From Blasia pusilla (taxonomy: Eukaryota; Marchantiophyta; Marchantiopsida; Blasiales), in assembly GCA_050084515.1 (NCBI GenBank), contig CM114272.1, positions 7,192,001 to 7,256,000 on the forward strand: a stretch of DNA of 64,000 nt, read 5' to 3'. The position numbers were made by a program, and so were the translations under genes. Shown in pieces: positions 33,321 through 45,141 of the stretch. Numbering within the stretch: position 1 is the first letter of the stretch; each line of letters opens with the position of its first letter. The notes below the pieces were generated by a model that did not search any database, was not told the DNA's origin, and saw only the letters and a list, made by a program, of their open reading frames with translations.

Positions 33321-36300
33321 AAGCGGTGTTTAGGGCCCTTCACTAATCGAGTGAAGATGTTATACAAGTTATTTCTCAACCCTCTAATTACATTTGATGT
33401 GAAGCTTTAGTCGTGAAGCAATTTAAGTCTCTTCTTCTTAAAATCCAAGCCGGGGTTGCATATTGGTTTGATATTGGGTTTTGGTGGGTTAGAATTGCAA
33501 ACATAGTTCTCGAGAGGAATATGAGCATAGTTGGTGGGGTAAGAATTGTTGGTGCAATTGAATAATGGATAATTGGTGGTTTGGGATTAGAAACATAGTT
33601 GTGGAAAGTGTTTTTCCTATGGGGTTAGCGGGAAATCCACACTTGGTTGAATAGAGCATTATGATTGGGATTGGAAAGATAGTTGTGGAAATTGTTTGGG
33701 ATTAGGGTGGAATCTCAACGTAGTTTTGCGGAATCGGAAGGATATTGATGAATGTCTTTGGTGGGATTGTGAACATAATGTGGAAAGTATTGTGATGCAT
33801 TGTGGTAGGGTGGGGTCGCAAACATAGTTGGGCAAAAGTTGTTGCAATGGATGAGACCTATGGTGGAAGCAAAGTAGAGTTGGCATAATGGGAATTGTTA
33901 CTATTATGAATTTGTGTGAATCCAAGCATGACGATGGTTGTTAAATTTAAAAGTCCAACTACTAATGGGTTTGGGAGGTCTTAATTTGGATGTATAGTTG
34001 TGCTACGAAATAACTCATCTTGAATTCTCATGTCATTCTTATGAAACTACTAGTAAAAGCGTATGTGTGATGCATTGGCGTAAGTATGTACCGCCCATAT
34101 TTTTCCACTTTACAACACCATGAAATAGGATCCCAAGTCTACTCAAATATTCTTACAATAACTCCACCACATCTCTTGGAGGCTCTGACGTCTCCAAAAT
34201 CTACTTTGTGTCTCCTTGAACTTTTAGATATCAACCAATATTGGAGTTCCAATATTAGTAGAAATTTTTATGGATGTTAGATGAGGTTCAAAAAAACCAA
34301 TGTCCATGTGGATACAAAATCCATTCTAATCTTAACAAGTGTGAGCGTATTATATTTTAGGGATCTTTCTTTTAAATAAATGCTCGTATTCTTTGGGAGT
34401 AAAAAGACTAAAAAAATAATCCCCTCTCCTCATATTATAGTATGGATGTATTGAATTGAGGTAAACTTAACATAATGAGTGGATTGACGGCAAGACATAA
34501 TGACTAAGTTTCAAAAAAATTGGATATTCCGATTTAAAAATCATTGTTACATCAAAAATTTAAAATTCCATCAATGATTTAAAAATTGAGTACCAAGTGC
34601 ATCACATTTTTACCTTCTTATGTTCCTTTAAAGTTTTGTCATGGAGATAATAAACCTCTCCATATCCCTCTCCCTTGCTAGATAAATGAACAAGTCGCAC
34701 AAAAATTGCATAGACATTTAATAACAGTTTATTGTGAAATTGAAAATACGAATCGCAACGTTAAAATTAAGAATCTATTAGATAAAAAATCTATTTAAAA
34801 AATAAAAACTATATATAAATAAATAAAAAGAAAAGAGTGGGATTGCTTTAATATGATCATTTACGTCATATTCATTTTATTTGGGAAATATGTCTCTCGT
34901 TATTTAAGATATTTTTATCACATCATATCTAATTCTCAATTAGAGTTCTATCATTCTTGGATTTAATTTTTTTATGAAGTGGTTGGATGACGTTGCTTTA
35001 ATTGGGATCTAGGCATTAGAATTCATATTTTTTTTGCATTTTAGGTCAGCTGATACATTGTCATACTAAACAATCATTTCGCAACTAATGTACGGAAGTT
35101 ACCAATTTGTGATGATCTTTGGGAGGAATTCTATGAAAACTCTCCAAGGATATATAAGGAGAGTTATAACCCTAAAATCCTTCTTATGTTAAACCTTAGA
35201 AGTATCACTTCTACTAGGTTTTTGTTGGAGCAAGGATATAAGAGTTTCAATTCTTTTATGGTCTATAGTGGACATGGTTTGATGATGCATGGAGGATTGA
35301 GAGTAGAGTTGTATGGACGTATCATTCCTTAGATTCACATAAGAAGCTAGATTTGATGGGGAAATTAATTGTGTGTTGATGAACATCCAAATTTCCTTGA
35401 TGAAAGCCCTTATATAACTCTCAAGCTCATAAGGCCACTATAGAATTGCACAAAAATAAAATTTCCATGAAGGCCTCTCCTCTTCTTTTATATATACTCA
35501 AAGATATGTGTAATAAAGAGAACTTAGCTTATCATATTTTTTATTTTTAAACAAAATTTTGGTCAGTTCTTTCTCACATGTGGGCTACATGATATAGACT
35601 CTAACTTAACCATGACTAACAAAAATGGTTATCAGCCTCCCCCCATTTAAAACAAAATATCCTGGTCATAAATACTTTCAAAGTTTTGCATTATTTGGCC
35701 AAGTTGGTTGTAGGTTCCCATACGACCTCGAATAATAGATATCTTTTCTATTAGAGCAAATATTTGACTTGTTGGTGATGAACTCTTCGCGTGCGTTTCT
35801 TTAAGATACGTTCCACTTCAAATTCTTCATGATCTTCTACCATTTGAGATAGTAGTGGAGGATCAATATTTTCCTCAATTTTTTTAGAAAATATAATAAA
35901 TGGTCAAAAAAAAGAGACATAAAACATTAAATGAATTTTTAATATGCGTAGACACATCTAACTTATATGTAATGATATCCACTTTATGTAGAATGGGAAA
36001 GGCCAATATAGCGAAGATTAAGTTTACACACATCTACTAATTATTATTGCTAACCAAACTTTGTTTTATAGCAAAGATTAAGTTTGCACACATCTACTAA
36101 TAATTATTGCTAACCAAACTTTGTTTTCTTCAGGAAAATCTATCTCTCGACGAGAAGCATCTAGATACTATTTTTGTCGATTTTGGGCCTTAGCCAACTT
36201 CTCTTTAACAAGTTGAACTCCTTTTTGAATCTGATCCCCAAACTCATCAACTGATGCTATCTTTGTAGATTCCATCGAAAGTTTTCCTATTCAAGTACTA

Positions 36301-36550
36301 AGCATCCCTAGATCCCTTCTAGTACTGGTTGTATATTAGAAAGAAGGGTGTTGGTTTAGTAGAACAGTTCATATAATTATTGTATGAAAAACTCTACTAA
36401 TGGTAAAAACAAGTTCAAATTTTTTTTATCCTCCAATATTAAGGCACGTAGCATATCCTCAATGGTACAATTTGATCTTTTAATTTGCCCATCTGTTTAA
36501 GGATGATAAGCCGTAGACATGCCTAGTTTAGTTTGGAGTAATCCAACTAA
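33321..36550. other. AT-rich intergenic block
   Basis: No gene recognised. From about 33460 to 33860 there is a degenerate repeat whose core is GGGATTRGAAACATAGTTG followed by TGGAAAGT. The remainder is very AT-rich. A 60-bp tandem duplication at 36008-36127 is listed separately. A possible reverse-strand Helitron 5' end (TCCATACTATAATATGAG, starting near 34446) is noted only as a candidate. Confidence 0.5.
36008..36127. repeat. 60-bp tandem duplication, two copies
   Basis: Positions 36008-36067 and 36068-36127 are direct copies with only about three differences, sharing AAGATTAAGTTT, CACACATCTACTAA and TTATTGCTAACCAAACTTTG. The low divergence indicates a recent duplication. Confidence 0.9.
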
Positions 36551-38350
36551 GACCTTCCAAAATAGGCTTATGAAGTGACTTTCTCTTTCAATGATAAGCA
36601 CTTTATGAGACCATAATGAGAAAAGATTTTCTCGATGTAGATCCTCGCCAACTCTAGGGCACAAATGATCTTCTTGGTCGGACGGAGGTGTATCATCTTG
36701 CTTAGTTTATCTACAAATACTATAGAGTTATATCTTGTGATAGTCCATTGTAGCTCACAAACAAGATCCATGCTAACTTATTCCCAATGTTTATGAGGTG
36801 TGGAGATGCCATTGGGCTATAATAATCTTCTTGGTTTTGTGTAAGTAGCCTAAGGCTTTATTTGTTGACAAATCATATATTAACTCCATGTATATGTATC
36901 AACATCTTCTCTCATTTTAGGCCAATAATATATCCGTTGTAATTCCTCCAAGGTTTTTTCAACTCCCATATGATCTACAGTATTTGTGTCATAAGCCTTC
37001 GACAATGCATAAGTGTGTAAGTGTGGAACTTGTGGAATCCATATTTTAATATTATGGAAAACCAATCGTCAAGCCTTAAATATTTTCTTGGCATGAATAG
37101 CAATTGTAATTTCTTTATCCTCTTTTGTTGTTTTTATCAATGCTTTCCACTGACTAGAGTGAACGTATACTTCAAACATATTATTTATCTATGGCATACG
37201 AGTTAGGACATCCACCAAATGCTTCTTTTCTTCGATAGAGATAACTTTTATGGTTAATTTTTATAGTCATTCTTCCCATCAAATTTATCGTTTGGAGAGG
37301 TCCACTTAGGACTCTAAGTAGACCAAGGGTTTATGATCAATCTGTACGAGAAACTCTTTATCACCCAAATAGTGTTTCCCATGCTTGGTAGCTAATACAA
37401 TAGCAAGTTCTTCTCTCTCGACTGTATGATAGTTTTACTCTACAAGTAGTTACTTGCAGGAAAAAAGAAGGCAATTGAATGCCATCCATTTTCACACTCT
37501 TGTTGTAATACTCCTTCAATGGTAGTACTTGATCCATCTATGGCTTACTTGATAGGTTAATTAGAATCATACCACTTCAAAATAGGGGCATTGATCAATA
37601 CTTTCCTTAATGATTGGAAAAAAATCTCTTCTTATATATATCCCCATTCCAATTTTTGTTTCCTTTTCCTAATAGAGTTATCAAGGATTATGTGATTCAA
37701 GCAAAAACTTTGACAAATCTTCAATATAATCCAGGACCTATTAATCCCTGGAAAATCTTCAATTGATTCTGATTCATAGGTGAACTCCATTTTTGGATTC
37801 CTAAATGATATCTTGGTCTATAGTAAAACCAAAGAGGAACATAGAAATCATCTTTAAGAAATCCTTTAAATCGAACGAGAGAAAAAGTTATATGCTAAAG
37901 CTTCAAAATGTGAGTTCGGCAAGACAAACAAAAGTTGATTTTCTATGACATCGAGTAAGCATAGAAGACATTCAAATGATGAGTGAGAAGCTTGAGGTAG
38001 AAACACTCCACAAATGGATGAAAGATATCATTCACTAGGCCCATAAAGGTTGTAGGTGGATTAGTGCATCAAAATGACATGACTAAGCATTAAAAGTATC
38101 CATACTTAGAACAAAAAGAAATCTTGGACATATCTGCTTCCGCAATCCAAATTTGGTTGTAGTTGTGTCTTAGGTCAAGCTTGGTGATTCGGTGAAGCAT
38201 TTTGCTTCTTGTAACTAGTCAAATAAGTCTTCCATTTTTTATAATGGATATTTGTTCGCCATCGTTTGTTGATTCTGTGTTTGATAGCTAGTCAATAAAG
38301 ATCGTATGCTTCCATCTTGATTCTTCATGAAAAGAACTGACTACATGCTT
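36550..38350 (-). mobile_element. Ty3/gypsy pol remnant (RT, RNase H, integrase), rearranged
   Basis: Read on the minus strand, the pieces follow the gypsy order. At 38350-38010 are RT blocks: VLFMKNQDGSIR, a KYPL-like block, LDLRHNYNQIWIAEADM and LVNDIFHPFVECF. At about 37780-37490 is the RT/RNase H connection with FPGINRSW, APILKWYDS and a degraded RNase H start. At 37065-36880 is the integrase zinc region, DHMGVEKTLEELQRIYYWPKM. At 36771-36568 is the integrase core, with VFVDKLSKMIHL, PTKK and ELARIYIEKIFSHYG. Many stops and frameshifts make it non-functional. The next part of the RT is inverted (see 37798-38020). No LTRs were recognised around it. Confidence 0.8.
37798..38020 (+). pseudogene. 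Inverted RT segment inside the gypsy remnant
   Basis: On the + strand this segment reads FLNDILVYSKTKEEHRNHL, the RT catalytic block (normally FLDDILIYS), followed by a segment matching the RT end. The preceding RT part and the following RNase H part both read on the minus strand. An internal inversion of about 220 bp is the simplest explanation. The first catalytic Asp of the DD pair is Asn here. Confidence 0.7.
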
Positions 38351-38479
38351 ATATCATTATTTTGACATTCCTTTTTGTAATATTATGGATAATAAAGCAT
38401 TGAAATTCCACATAAGCTTAAATTGAAAAAGTGTCGTTTTGAGGAGAGAAGATTTGGTTGCACTTATAATTGTGGAGAA

Positions 38480-39950
38480 TCTTTTTATGGAAGTAAGATA
38501 CACTTTCAAGAATACATGGACGCCGTAATAAAATTTTAATATCAAGATTAAAACTTGGAAAAGATGAAAAATGGAAAGTCCCTCTTTCAAATTCCATAGA
38601 AGATTTAATTGCAAGGGTCCAAAAACCACGTGTATATTTTTGACCATTTGGTCACAAGTCCATTTTCATTGAAATTTTTTAACAAGGTTACATACACTTG
38701 AATGATAAATTTTCTCAAATTTTAGATTAAGACCAAACACTTCGATAAGATGAAAAATGGACAAACCATCTTTGGCTAAAAGGTTTAATCAAGCTCGTCC
38801 AAAAACTTATATATTTTTGAGCTTTTGTTCATAATTCCATTTGTATTGAAACTTTTCAAGATGCTTAGATATTTACTTGAATGATCACGTGTGCCAAATT
38901 TCACATTAAGATCAAACACTTGCATAAGATGAAAATAGATAGACCACCCTTGGCTAAATGATTTAATAATTTTTAGGGTGCAAAAACCAATAATATATTT
39001 TTGAGCTTTTGGTCATAACTCCATTTTTATTGCAACTTTCCAAGGAGCTTGGATACACTTGAATGATCAAGTGTTCCGAATTTTAGATGCAAATTAAACA
39101 CTTTGACAAGATGAAAAATGGATAGATCCTTCTTTGCTAAAAGGTTTAATTGCACGGGTCCAAAAACCAGTCATATAGTTATGGGCTTTTGGTCAAAACT
39201 CCATTTTCATTGAGACTTTGCGCGAAGTTTGGACGCACTTTATTGATCAAGTCTCTAACATTTTGGATCAAGATCATGCATTTGGACTAGATAAAAAATG
39301 GACAGACCCTCCTTTCCTAGCTGCTTTAATTGCTCGTGTCCAAAAACCATTCATATATTTTTGGGTTTTTTTTCAAAAATCTATTTTCATTGAAAATTTT
39401 CAAGGATCTTAGATATATTTAAATAATCAAGTGGCCCAAATTTCAAAAGAAGACCAAACGCTTGGACTAGATGAAAAATGGATAGACCCTCCTTTGCTAG
39501 AATATTTAATCGTACGAGTCCAAAAACCACTCACATATTTATGGGCTTTTTTCACAACTCCATTTTCATTGAAACTTTCCAGGGAGTTTGGACATAATTT
39601 ATAGATCAATTTCGTCAAATTTCAAATCAAGATTACGTATTTGGACTGGATGAAAAATGGATAGAACCTCCTTTGCTAGAAGGTTTAATTGCTCGGATCC
39701 AAAAACCACTCATATATTTTTGGGCTTTTTGTTACAACTCCATTTTCATTGCACCTTTTCATGGAGCTTATATATACTTAAATAATCAAGTGGCCTAAAT
39801 TTCAAAATAATATCAAACACATGGACTAGATGAACTATAGATAGACCCTCTTTTGCTTGAAGGTTTAATCATGCGGGTTCAAAAAACACTCATATATTTA
39901 TGGACTTTTGGTCACAAGTCCATTTTTATTGCAACTTTGCAAGGATTTTA
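38480..39950. repeat. Satellite-like tandem array, about eight units of 180 bp
   Basis: The word GATGAAAAATGG and close variants recurs at 38563, 38749, 38928, 39110, 39290, 39470, 39649 and 39829, with spacings of 186, 179, 182, 180, 180, 179 and 180. Each unit also has CTCCATTTTCATTG, a CAAGGAGCTTGGA-like block, TGATCAAGTG and a GGTTTAATTGC block. The unit length is in the range of plant centromeric satellites, but the array is short, divergent and next to a gypsy remnant. It may instead be a retroelement-internal tandem repeat. Confidence 0.9.
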
Positions 39951-39951
39951 G

Positions 39952-40240
39952 AAAGTCCATGTCCGTGGACTTATGTCCGTCTTATGGAAGGACTTGTCCG
40001 TATAAGCCCCACCTTTCCCTTCTTTCTCATTCCCCTTACTTGCCTTCGTGTTCCATACTTCCCCATTTCTTCCTCCCTCCACCTCCACTCCCTCCTCCCT
40101 CATTGCTCCTCTCATCCTTGCCTCGCCTTCCATCATGGATTGAAAGTGTGGATCCCATCTCTTCGAACCTATGTCCGTGGACATGTCTAGACTTGTTCGT
40201 CCAAAGGAAGGACTTGTCCATTTTTGTGCAACCATATTCA
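39952..40240 (-). mobile_element. hAT-like short element, polypurine type (copy A)
   Basis: Reverse complemented, this copy matches the element at 41634-41966 along its length. It has GGTTGCACAAAAATGGACAAG at one end, the GTCCTTCC block, a purine-rich centre with GGAGGAGGGAG words, TATGGAACACGAA, and the GGACATAAGTCCACGGACATG end. The right end reads GTGCAACCAT; the left end merges with the last satellite unit, so that terminus is unclear. The short frames over it are by-products of the purine-rich strand. Confidence 0.65.
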
Positions 40241-41395
40241 TACTTATGATCGATGAACCTTTTGCCAAAAATTTTTTTGAGAAGAAGTTTATGATGGATT
40301 CATATGGAATTTAGAGAGTATCCCACTTGAATTTTGATGTGATCTTTCCAAGAATATGAGACTACAATGTGTGATGATGGACCACTAATGACATTGGGCA
40401 ATAGGTTAGGAGAATCGAGGATAGCATTTTCCATGTTCGCGAGTTTTCTAACATCCCATAACTACCATTAGGGAGGATTATGTATGATATGGGATGACTA
40501 GTCAGAAGGATTCACTAGTAGAAATTTACAAATCCTTAGAGCTACAAAGTACTATTGATGGATTACTCAAAAAATACTCAAGAAAATATCATTTGGTAAG
40601 TAGGAAAATCATTGGCATCCGGAAAAGATCAAAGTACTAGTTTGATTAATTCAATGAGATATTACCTCGGTTAGTGTTAGTCGATATACAAATCAATGTT
40701 ATTATCCTATACGATGTAGGAGGTCCAATTGCGTGCTTGCCACACTATCAACCTCCTCAAACTCCCTTTTAGGAATCTAATGTCATGATGGTAGATCATG
40801 CATATTTGGTTGATGGGGACATGCATATGTGTGCCTATGAGATATTAGATAGCACGACAAACATGACACATCATAAAATTTTAACGCAATATCTAGGATT
40901 GCATATTTGGATCGGAGTTAATGGCATTTTTTCTCAAAAATTTATAAAAAATCAAGTTTTTTGTTTCCAAGAGACAAAATTGAGTAGGTTGGATGCAAAA
41001 CCTTACATCTTGATAAGATAAAAGATTTTGCATAAACCAAATATTTAATCCTAGAGTTTCTATTGGATACCTCATCATTGACATGACACATATTTTTTAC
41101 TTACACCGACACCAAAAATACGAATATTACATAATTTTTGCCAAAAAGTTAATGTTAAATATTCTCATCAATATTTGTTTCTATGTAAAAATTAAATAGA
41201 TATTATATCAATGACACGGGGTACTCGTCAAAACTTCAGATTAAATTTTTGGGAACTTTTTGAGAACTTTTTCCTAGTACTCAATTTATGTAAAACCTTG
41301 CACCTCATCAAATAACACACATTAAATGACAATCCTTCCTTTCTACATTGTATTTCTTCATCCATCTTACGATATTTTCAATCCATCCTCAAACT
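40241..41395. other. AT-rich intergenic stretch
   Basis: No gene or clear repeat recognised. A few frames of 60-80 codons on both strands lack any domain. Confidence 0.4.
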
Positions 41396-42043
41396 CATGA
41401 TTACACAAAAACAGACAAGTCGGTCCCTAGGATGGACATGGACAGACAAGTTTGCACATATCCACGAATTCGAACATGGATTACGAGAGGTTGGACCCAC
41501 ACGTATACATCATGGTGGAAGCAAGGCAGGGGCGGTTGTTTAGGGTGGGGAGGAGTGGAGGTGGGGGTATGAAGAAAAGAGAAAATACGGATCATGGAGG
41601 CAAATGGGGGATGAGCAAGAAGGGGGAGATAGGCATGGTTGCACAAAAAATGACATTGTCAAGTCCTTCCTTAGGACGGACATGGATGAAAAAGTTTGAA
41701 CATGTCCACGAATATGGGTTCCATGAGGTGGGACCCATACTTATAGTCCATGATGGAAGGTAAGGCAAGGATGAGTGGAGCAATGAGGGAGGAGGGAGGA
41801 AGAAAAGGGGGAGTATGGAACACGAATGCAAGTAAGGGGAAGAAGAAAGAAGGGAAAGATGGGCCCTATATGGAAAAGTCCTTCCATAGGACGAACATAA
41901 GTCCACGGACATGGACATGTCCACGGCTAGGTCCACGGACATGGACTTTGTCCGCATGCAACCTTGGAGATAGGGCATGGATAAGTCCTTCCATAAAACA
42001 GAGGTAAGTTCATGGACATGGACTTTTTCCATGTGCAATCTTG
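41396..42043 (+). mobile_element. hAT-like short element (copy C), interrupted by copy B
   Basis: The outer element begins CATGATTACACAAAAACAG and ends CATGTGCAATCTTG, degenerate versions of the family ends. Its interior is purine-rich and carries the same landmarks as its relatives (GTCC blocks near the ends, TGGACCCACAC, CATCATGGTGGAAG). The flanking octamers CTCAAACT and CTCCATAT agree at 5 of 8 positions, a weak and aged duplication at best. A younger copy is inserted at 41634-41966. Confidence 0.6.
41634..41966 (+). mobile_element. hAT-like short element (copy B) with perfect 8-bp target duplication
   Basis: Termini are CATGGTTGCACAAAA and GCATGCAACCTTG, inverted repeats of the CAAGGTTGCA type. 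The exact octamer GAGATAGG lies immediately outside on both sides (41626-41633 and 41967-41974). Inside are GTCCTTCC, a purine-rich core and, near the right end, GGACATGGACATGTCC-type palindromes. An 8-bp target duplication together with short TIRs is characteristic of hAT transposons. There is no transposase, so the element is non-autonomous. Confidence 0.8.
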
Positions 42044-42511
42044 CTCCATATGTTGTCCATTCATCACTCGACTCTTCTTCCATCTACATTGCACTTGATG
42101 TCCATCTTTCATCCATCTATCCATCATCTTCATTTTCTTTTTTCTATCCATTTAACCTCACTCTATATATCTCTTGGTAGTCCTTTCTTCCATCCTATAT
42201 TTGCCATCTATATATCTACCACTCAATTTAATTGCCATCCATTCATCCTATCCCCAAAGGATTCCTTAAGTATATGATCCACATTTTATCCATTCTATAT
42301 TCGCCATCCATTTACCACTCGATTTTCCATCCATCCATCCATAGGTTCATAATTTGAATTTCCCCATTTTAATCAATTTTGAGTGATCCTATTGGTTTGG
42401 TAAGAAAACAATCCTATTTGCTAAGAGTGTCTAAGAAGCGAAGCGTCTAAAAGAGAAGCGTCTATAAAATGAAAAGGCATAGATAATATTCTTCGATCAT
42501 GAGAATTATCT

Positions 42512-42604
42512 TCTATATTATATGAGAGATCGCCTTCTTGATTTGCAAACACTTCTATGTTCAACACTTGCAAACTTGGCAACAAGAAAATGTTTTCTCA
42601 CTAG
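42512..42604 (+). mobile_element. Short Helitron-like sequence related to that at 48.2 kb
   Basis: It starts TCTATATTATATGAGAG and ends AGAAAATGTTTTCTCACTAG before a T. It shares CTTCTTGATTTGCAAACAC and CAAGAAAATGTTTTCT with the 48.2 kb element. The AGAAAATGTTTTCT palindrome could act as a 3' hairpin. The base before the TC is T, not A, so the 5' end is uncertain. Confidence 0.35.
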
Positions 42605-42876
42605 TAACAAGGGAAGTTCTCGTAAAATTAAGACCCTCCATGGATGTTTAGGAAGAGAGCATTCCCGTAGACAAGACACCCTATAGAATCCATTACGGTC
42701 TAACACACTCATCATAGTAGCCAAAATTCGTTTTTTTTTCTTCAAAAACCGGACACAAAGAAATCTATTATTTTCTAAGATTACACCTACCCCCTTGAAA
42801 TAATTTTCCTTACGGGCAGAAATGACACGCTCCAAAATATAAACTGGATTCGAGCTCGAGGTAGTTTGACTCGACA

Positions 42877-43045
42877 GAAAGCGAGTACATGTCCATTGTA
42901 CCAACTCCACACGCGAACAACTCATCTTGCTAGAAAGCTAGCTCATGTCCAATGTACCAACTCCTTCACATGATAACTACTCATCTTGCTAGAAAGCGAG
43001 CGCATGTCCATTGTACCAACTCCTTCACATGATAACAACTCATGA
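42877..43045. repeat. Three tandem units of about 58 bp
   Basis: GAAAGC starts each unit (42877, 42933, 42992). The units share CATGTCCATTGTACCAACTCC and CAACTCATCTTGCTA-like blocks. The array lies exactly where AT-rich repeat DNA gives way to the GC-balanced island containing the bHLH gene. Confidence 0.85.
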
Positions 43046-45141
43046 TCAGGAGCTTGGCGGAAATCCAAGAACTTGAAACTGGAGAATCCATGCCGTGGAC
43101 CGTGATGATATGGCGCTCATCGATTCCATCTGGCTCACACGGCCCTCAGATCGGTGGTTTGTATGGCAAGCGCTCAGACTTCCTTGAACTCGTTGAAGAG
43201 ATACGGATTTCAATCATTGATGTTAGGTTCGGGGATCTGAGCATCAGAAGGGAGAGCGGCGACGGAAGCGATCAAATTGGAATCGCATATTGCGGATATA
43301 GAAACTTGGAACGCTTCCATTTTCTGTCGCTCCATTTAGTGGAGACTAGTCCAACGACGCTCGATGAACGTAGGGAAATTCCTAAGCTTACATATGTAGG
43401 GAACTCGAACAAGAACTCCGTTACTCCCAGCGCCGCGACTCACTCCTCCATCGCCTCGAGACGCAGAGACTGAAGAATTTCCAAGCATCCGCCAGACGCA
43501 CTTACAGATCGACTCGTCTTCCCCCTTCCCCTACATCCATATGGCACTGGAGTCCCGTAACATCTCACTTCGGTAGAGATATTTAATATGTAATTTCATC
43601 GACGAGGAGCTCTTGCGATCCTCACTGTGTGCAATTATCTTCCATTGGGGTATGAATCGAAAAATGATGCATAATCTCCCGCAGCTTCGTTTCTCCTGGA
43701 GCAGCCTTGCCCATGGCAATCTGGCGCGGTCTCATAGTTTTAACGAGGTCCAGCAGGGGCTTCTAGCAGGGTCTAGTAAGCACGGTTTCGGTTAGTGCTT
43801 TCCAACATAGGCATTTGCAAACGATGCAGCGCGAGAAACTGAGTGTAAGCGATAAAGAATGTTGAGCACTGCCTGAAAGCGACTCACTGTATATTGTGAG
43901 ATTAAGTAGTATCCGTCACAGGATCCGACCTCTTACGGTAGTGGTGCTCCCGGACGCAAAATCGCATTAGAGCGGAGGGATATTCAACATTCAACATATA
44001 CAGATCGATCAAACTTTGAAGATCTTAATTATAGCCACAGTAGCTGAATGGCTTTAAGCTCAATCTTATTTACCTAAATCGACTTTCCACACCGTCTACA
44101 TCTACCATAAGAAAGCCGAGGTATCAGGAAAGTGTTGAGAATAAAAGCGTATAATCCTGAGCAAATATAAATCTCTATCACCGGACTCCGAAACACGGAA
44201 ATGATTCCAGCGAGTTCTTGTCTAGAGAGCGTAACGGTGCGTTGTGTAAGTTTCGTATTTCATCGAAAGACCCTGGTGAAATTCATGTCCAGCGAGCGAG
44301 TCCCGGACAGAGCTAGAATCCCCGTTGTAGAGAAGAGGTGAGTTAGAGCATGCTCGCTAAGCCGCGTACGTGATCACGTTGTCGTCGTAGGGAATCACAT
44401 TTAATAGCTCACGAGGATGAACATTAGGCCACGAAGAATCCAAAGCACATTCCGCAGCAGTCCAGTCACAGGGATCATTGTGCAATAGAATGTGAACCAT
44501 CAATTCACGCCGACACCCTGAGAAGTTCGCCGATTCCAAAAAAGAGTAAGGTCAAAGAAAAGAGCGGTCATCTCAGCTTGAAATCAAAGAGTGCACGAGT
44601 CTGGTACTCAGAATCTGCCGATAGGCAATTCATAATTTGATGGGAGGTGCCACGGCTTCACGCGTTGCGTCTAGAAGCTTGATCACCGAAACGTGGACTA
44701 CATCGAAGACGGGGGGCTATATAGCTGCCCGAGCCAGCCATAGGTCCCCGGCTGCAAGTCTTGGATCGATAATGCGCATCTGCGCCATAGGAATGACTGG
44801 AAAATCATCTCCAAAGTTTTCTTCCGGGAGTACACTTCTAAACCTAGCTTCCTAATTCTCTTTTAACTTTACAACGTATCCCGAGAAAACTACTAAAAAT
44901 AAATAAACTCCGCACGTGAACAATTGAAATGATCTCCCATGTCAATGACCCAACTAAGACTGCAGGTATGACTCTAAGGCCCCTTGGACGGATTCCGTTG
45001 TGACAGCCGCTAACGTAACACGCAAGACTTGCATAGATCTTGGAACGACATAATGCGACGAAATTGTAGCGTTAATCTGCAATTTCATCGATGGACGAAT
45101 TCTCGGGCTCAGCTGTACATTAGTGCGGGAAAGCCTCTGAG
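43046..45141. other. 3' flank of the bHLH gene; no firm gene
   Basis: GC-balanced DNA. A + strand frame of 143 codons (43042-43473) has a protein-like composition but no family I recognise, and it begins inside the tandem repeat, so I do not call it a gene. The part nearest 45141 should contain the 3' UTR of the minus-strand bHLH gene. Confidence 0.35.

Noticed and set aside
34046-34446. A minus-strand Helitron of about 400 bp
   Set aside because: Only the 5' end (TCCATACTATAATATGAG) is suggestive; the CTAG at the other side lacks a convincing hairpin.
38357-39618. Frames of 63-96 codons within the satellite array
   Set aside because: They are short openings in AT-rich tandem repeats and are not conserved between units.
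39900-40268. Frames of 96-113 codons on both strands
   Set aside because: They cover the polypurine core of a hAT-like element; the peptides are low complexity (Ser/Pro/Leu or Gly/Glu) and mirror the strand bias.
43042-43473. A 143-codon + strand frame downstream of the bHLH gene
   Set aside because: No recognised domain, the start lies within a tandem repeat, and no supporting context; kept only as a note in the intergenic entry.
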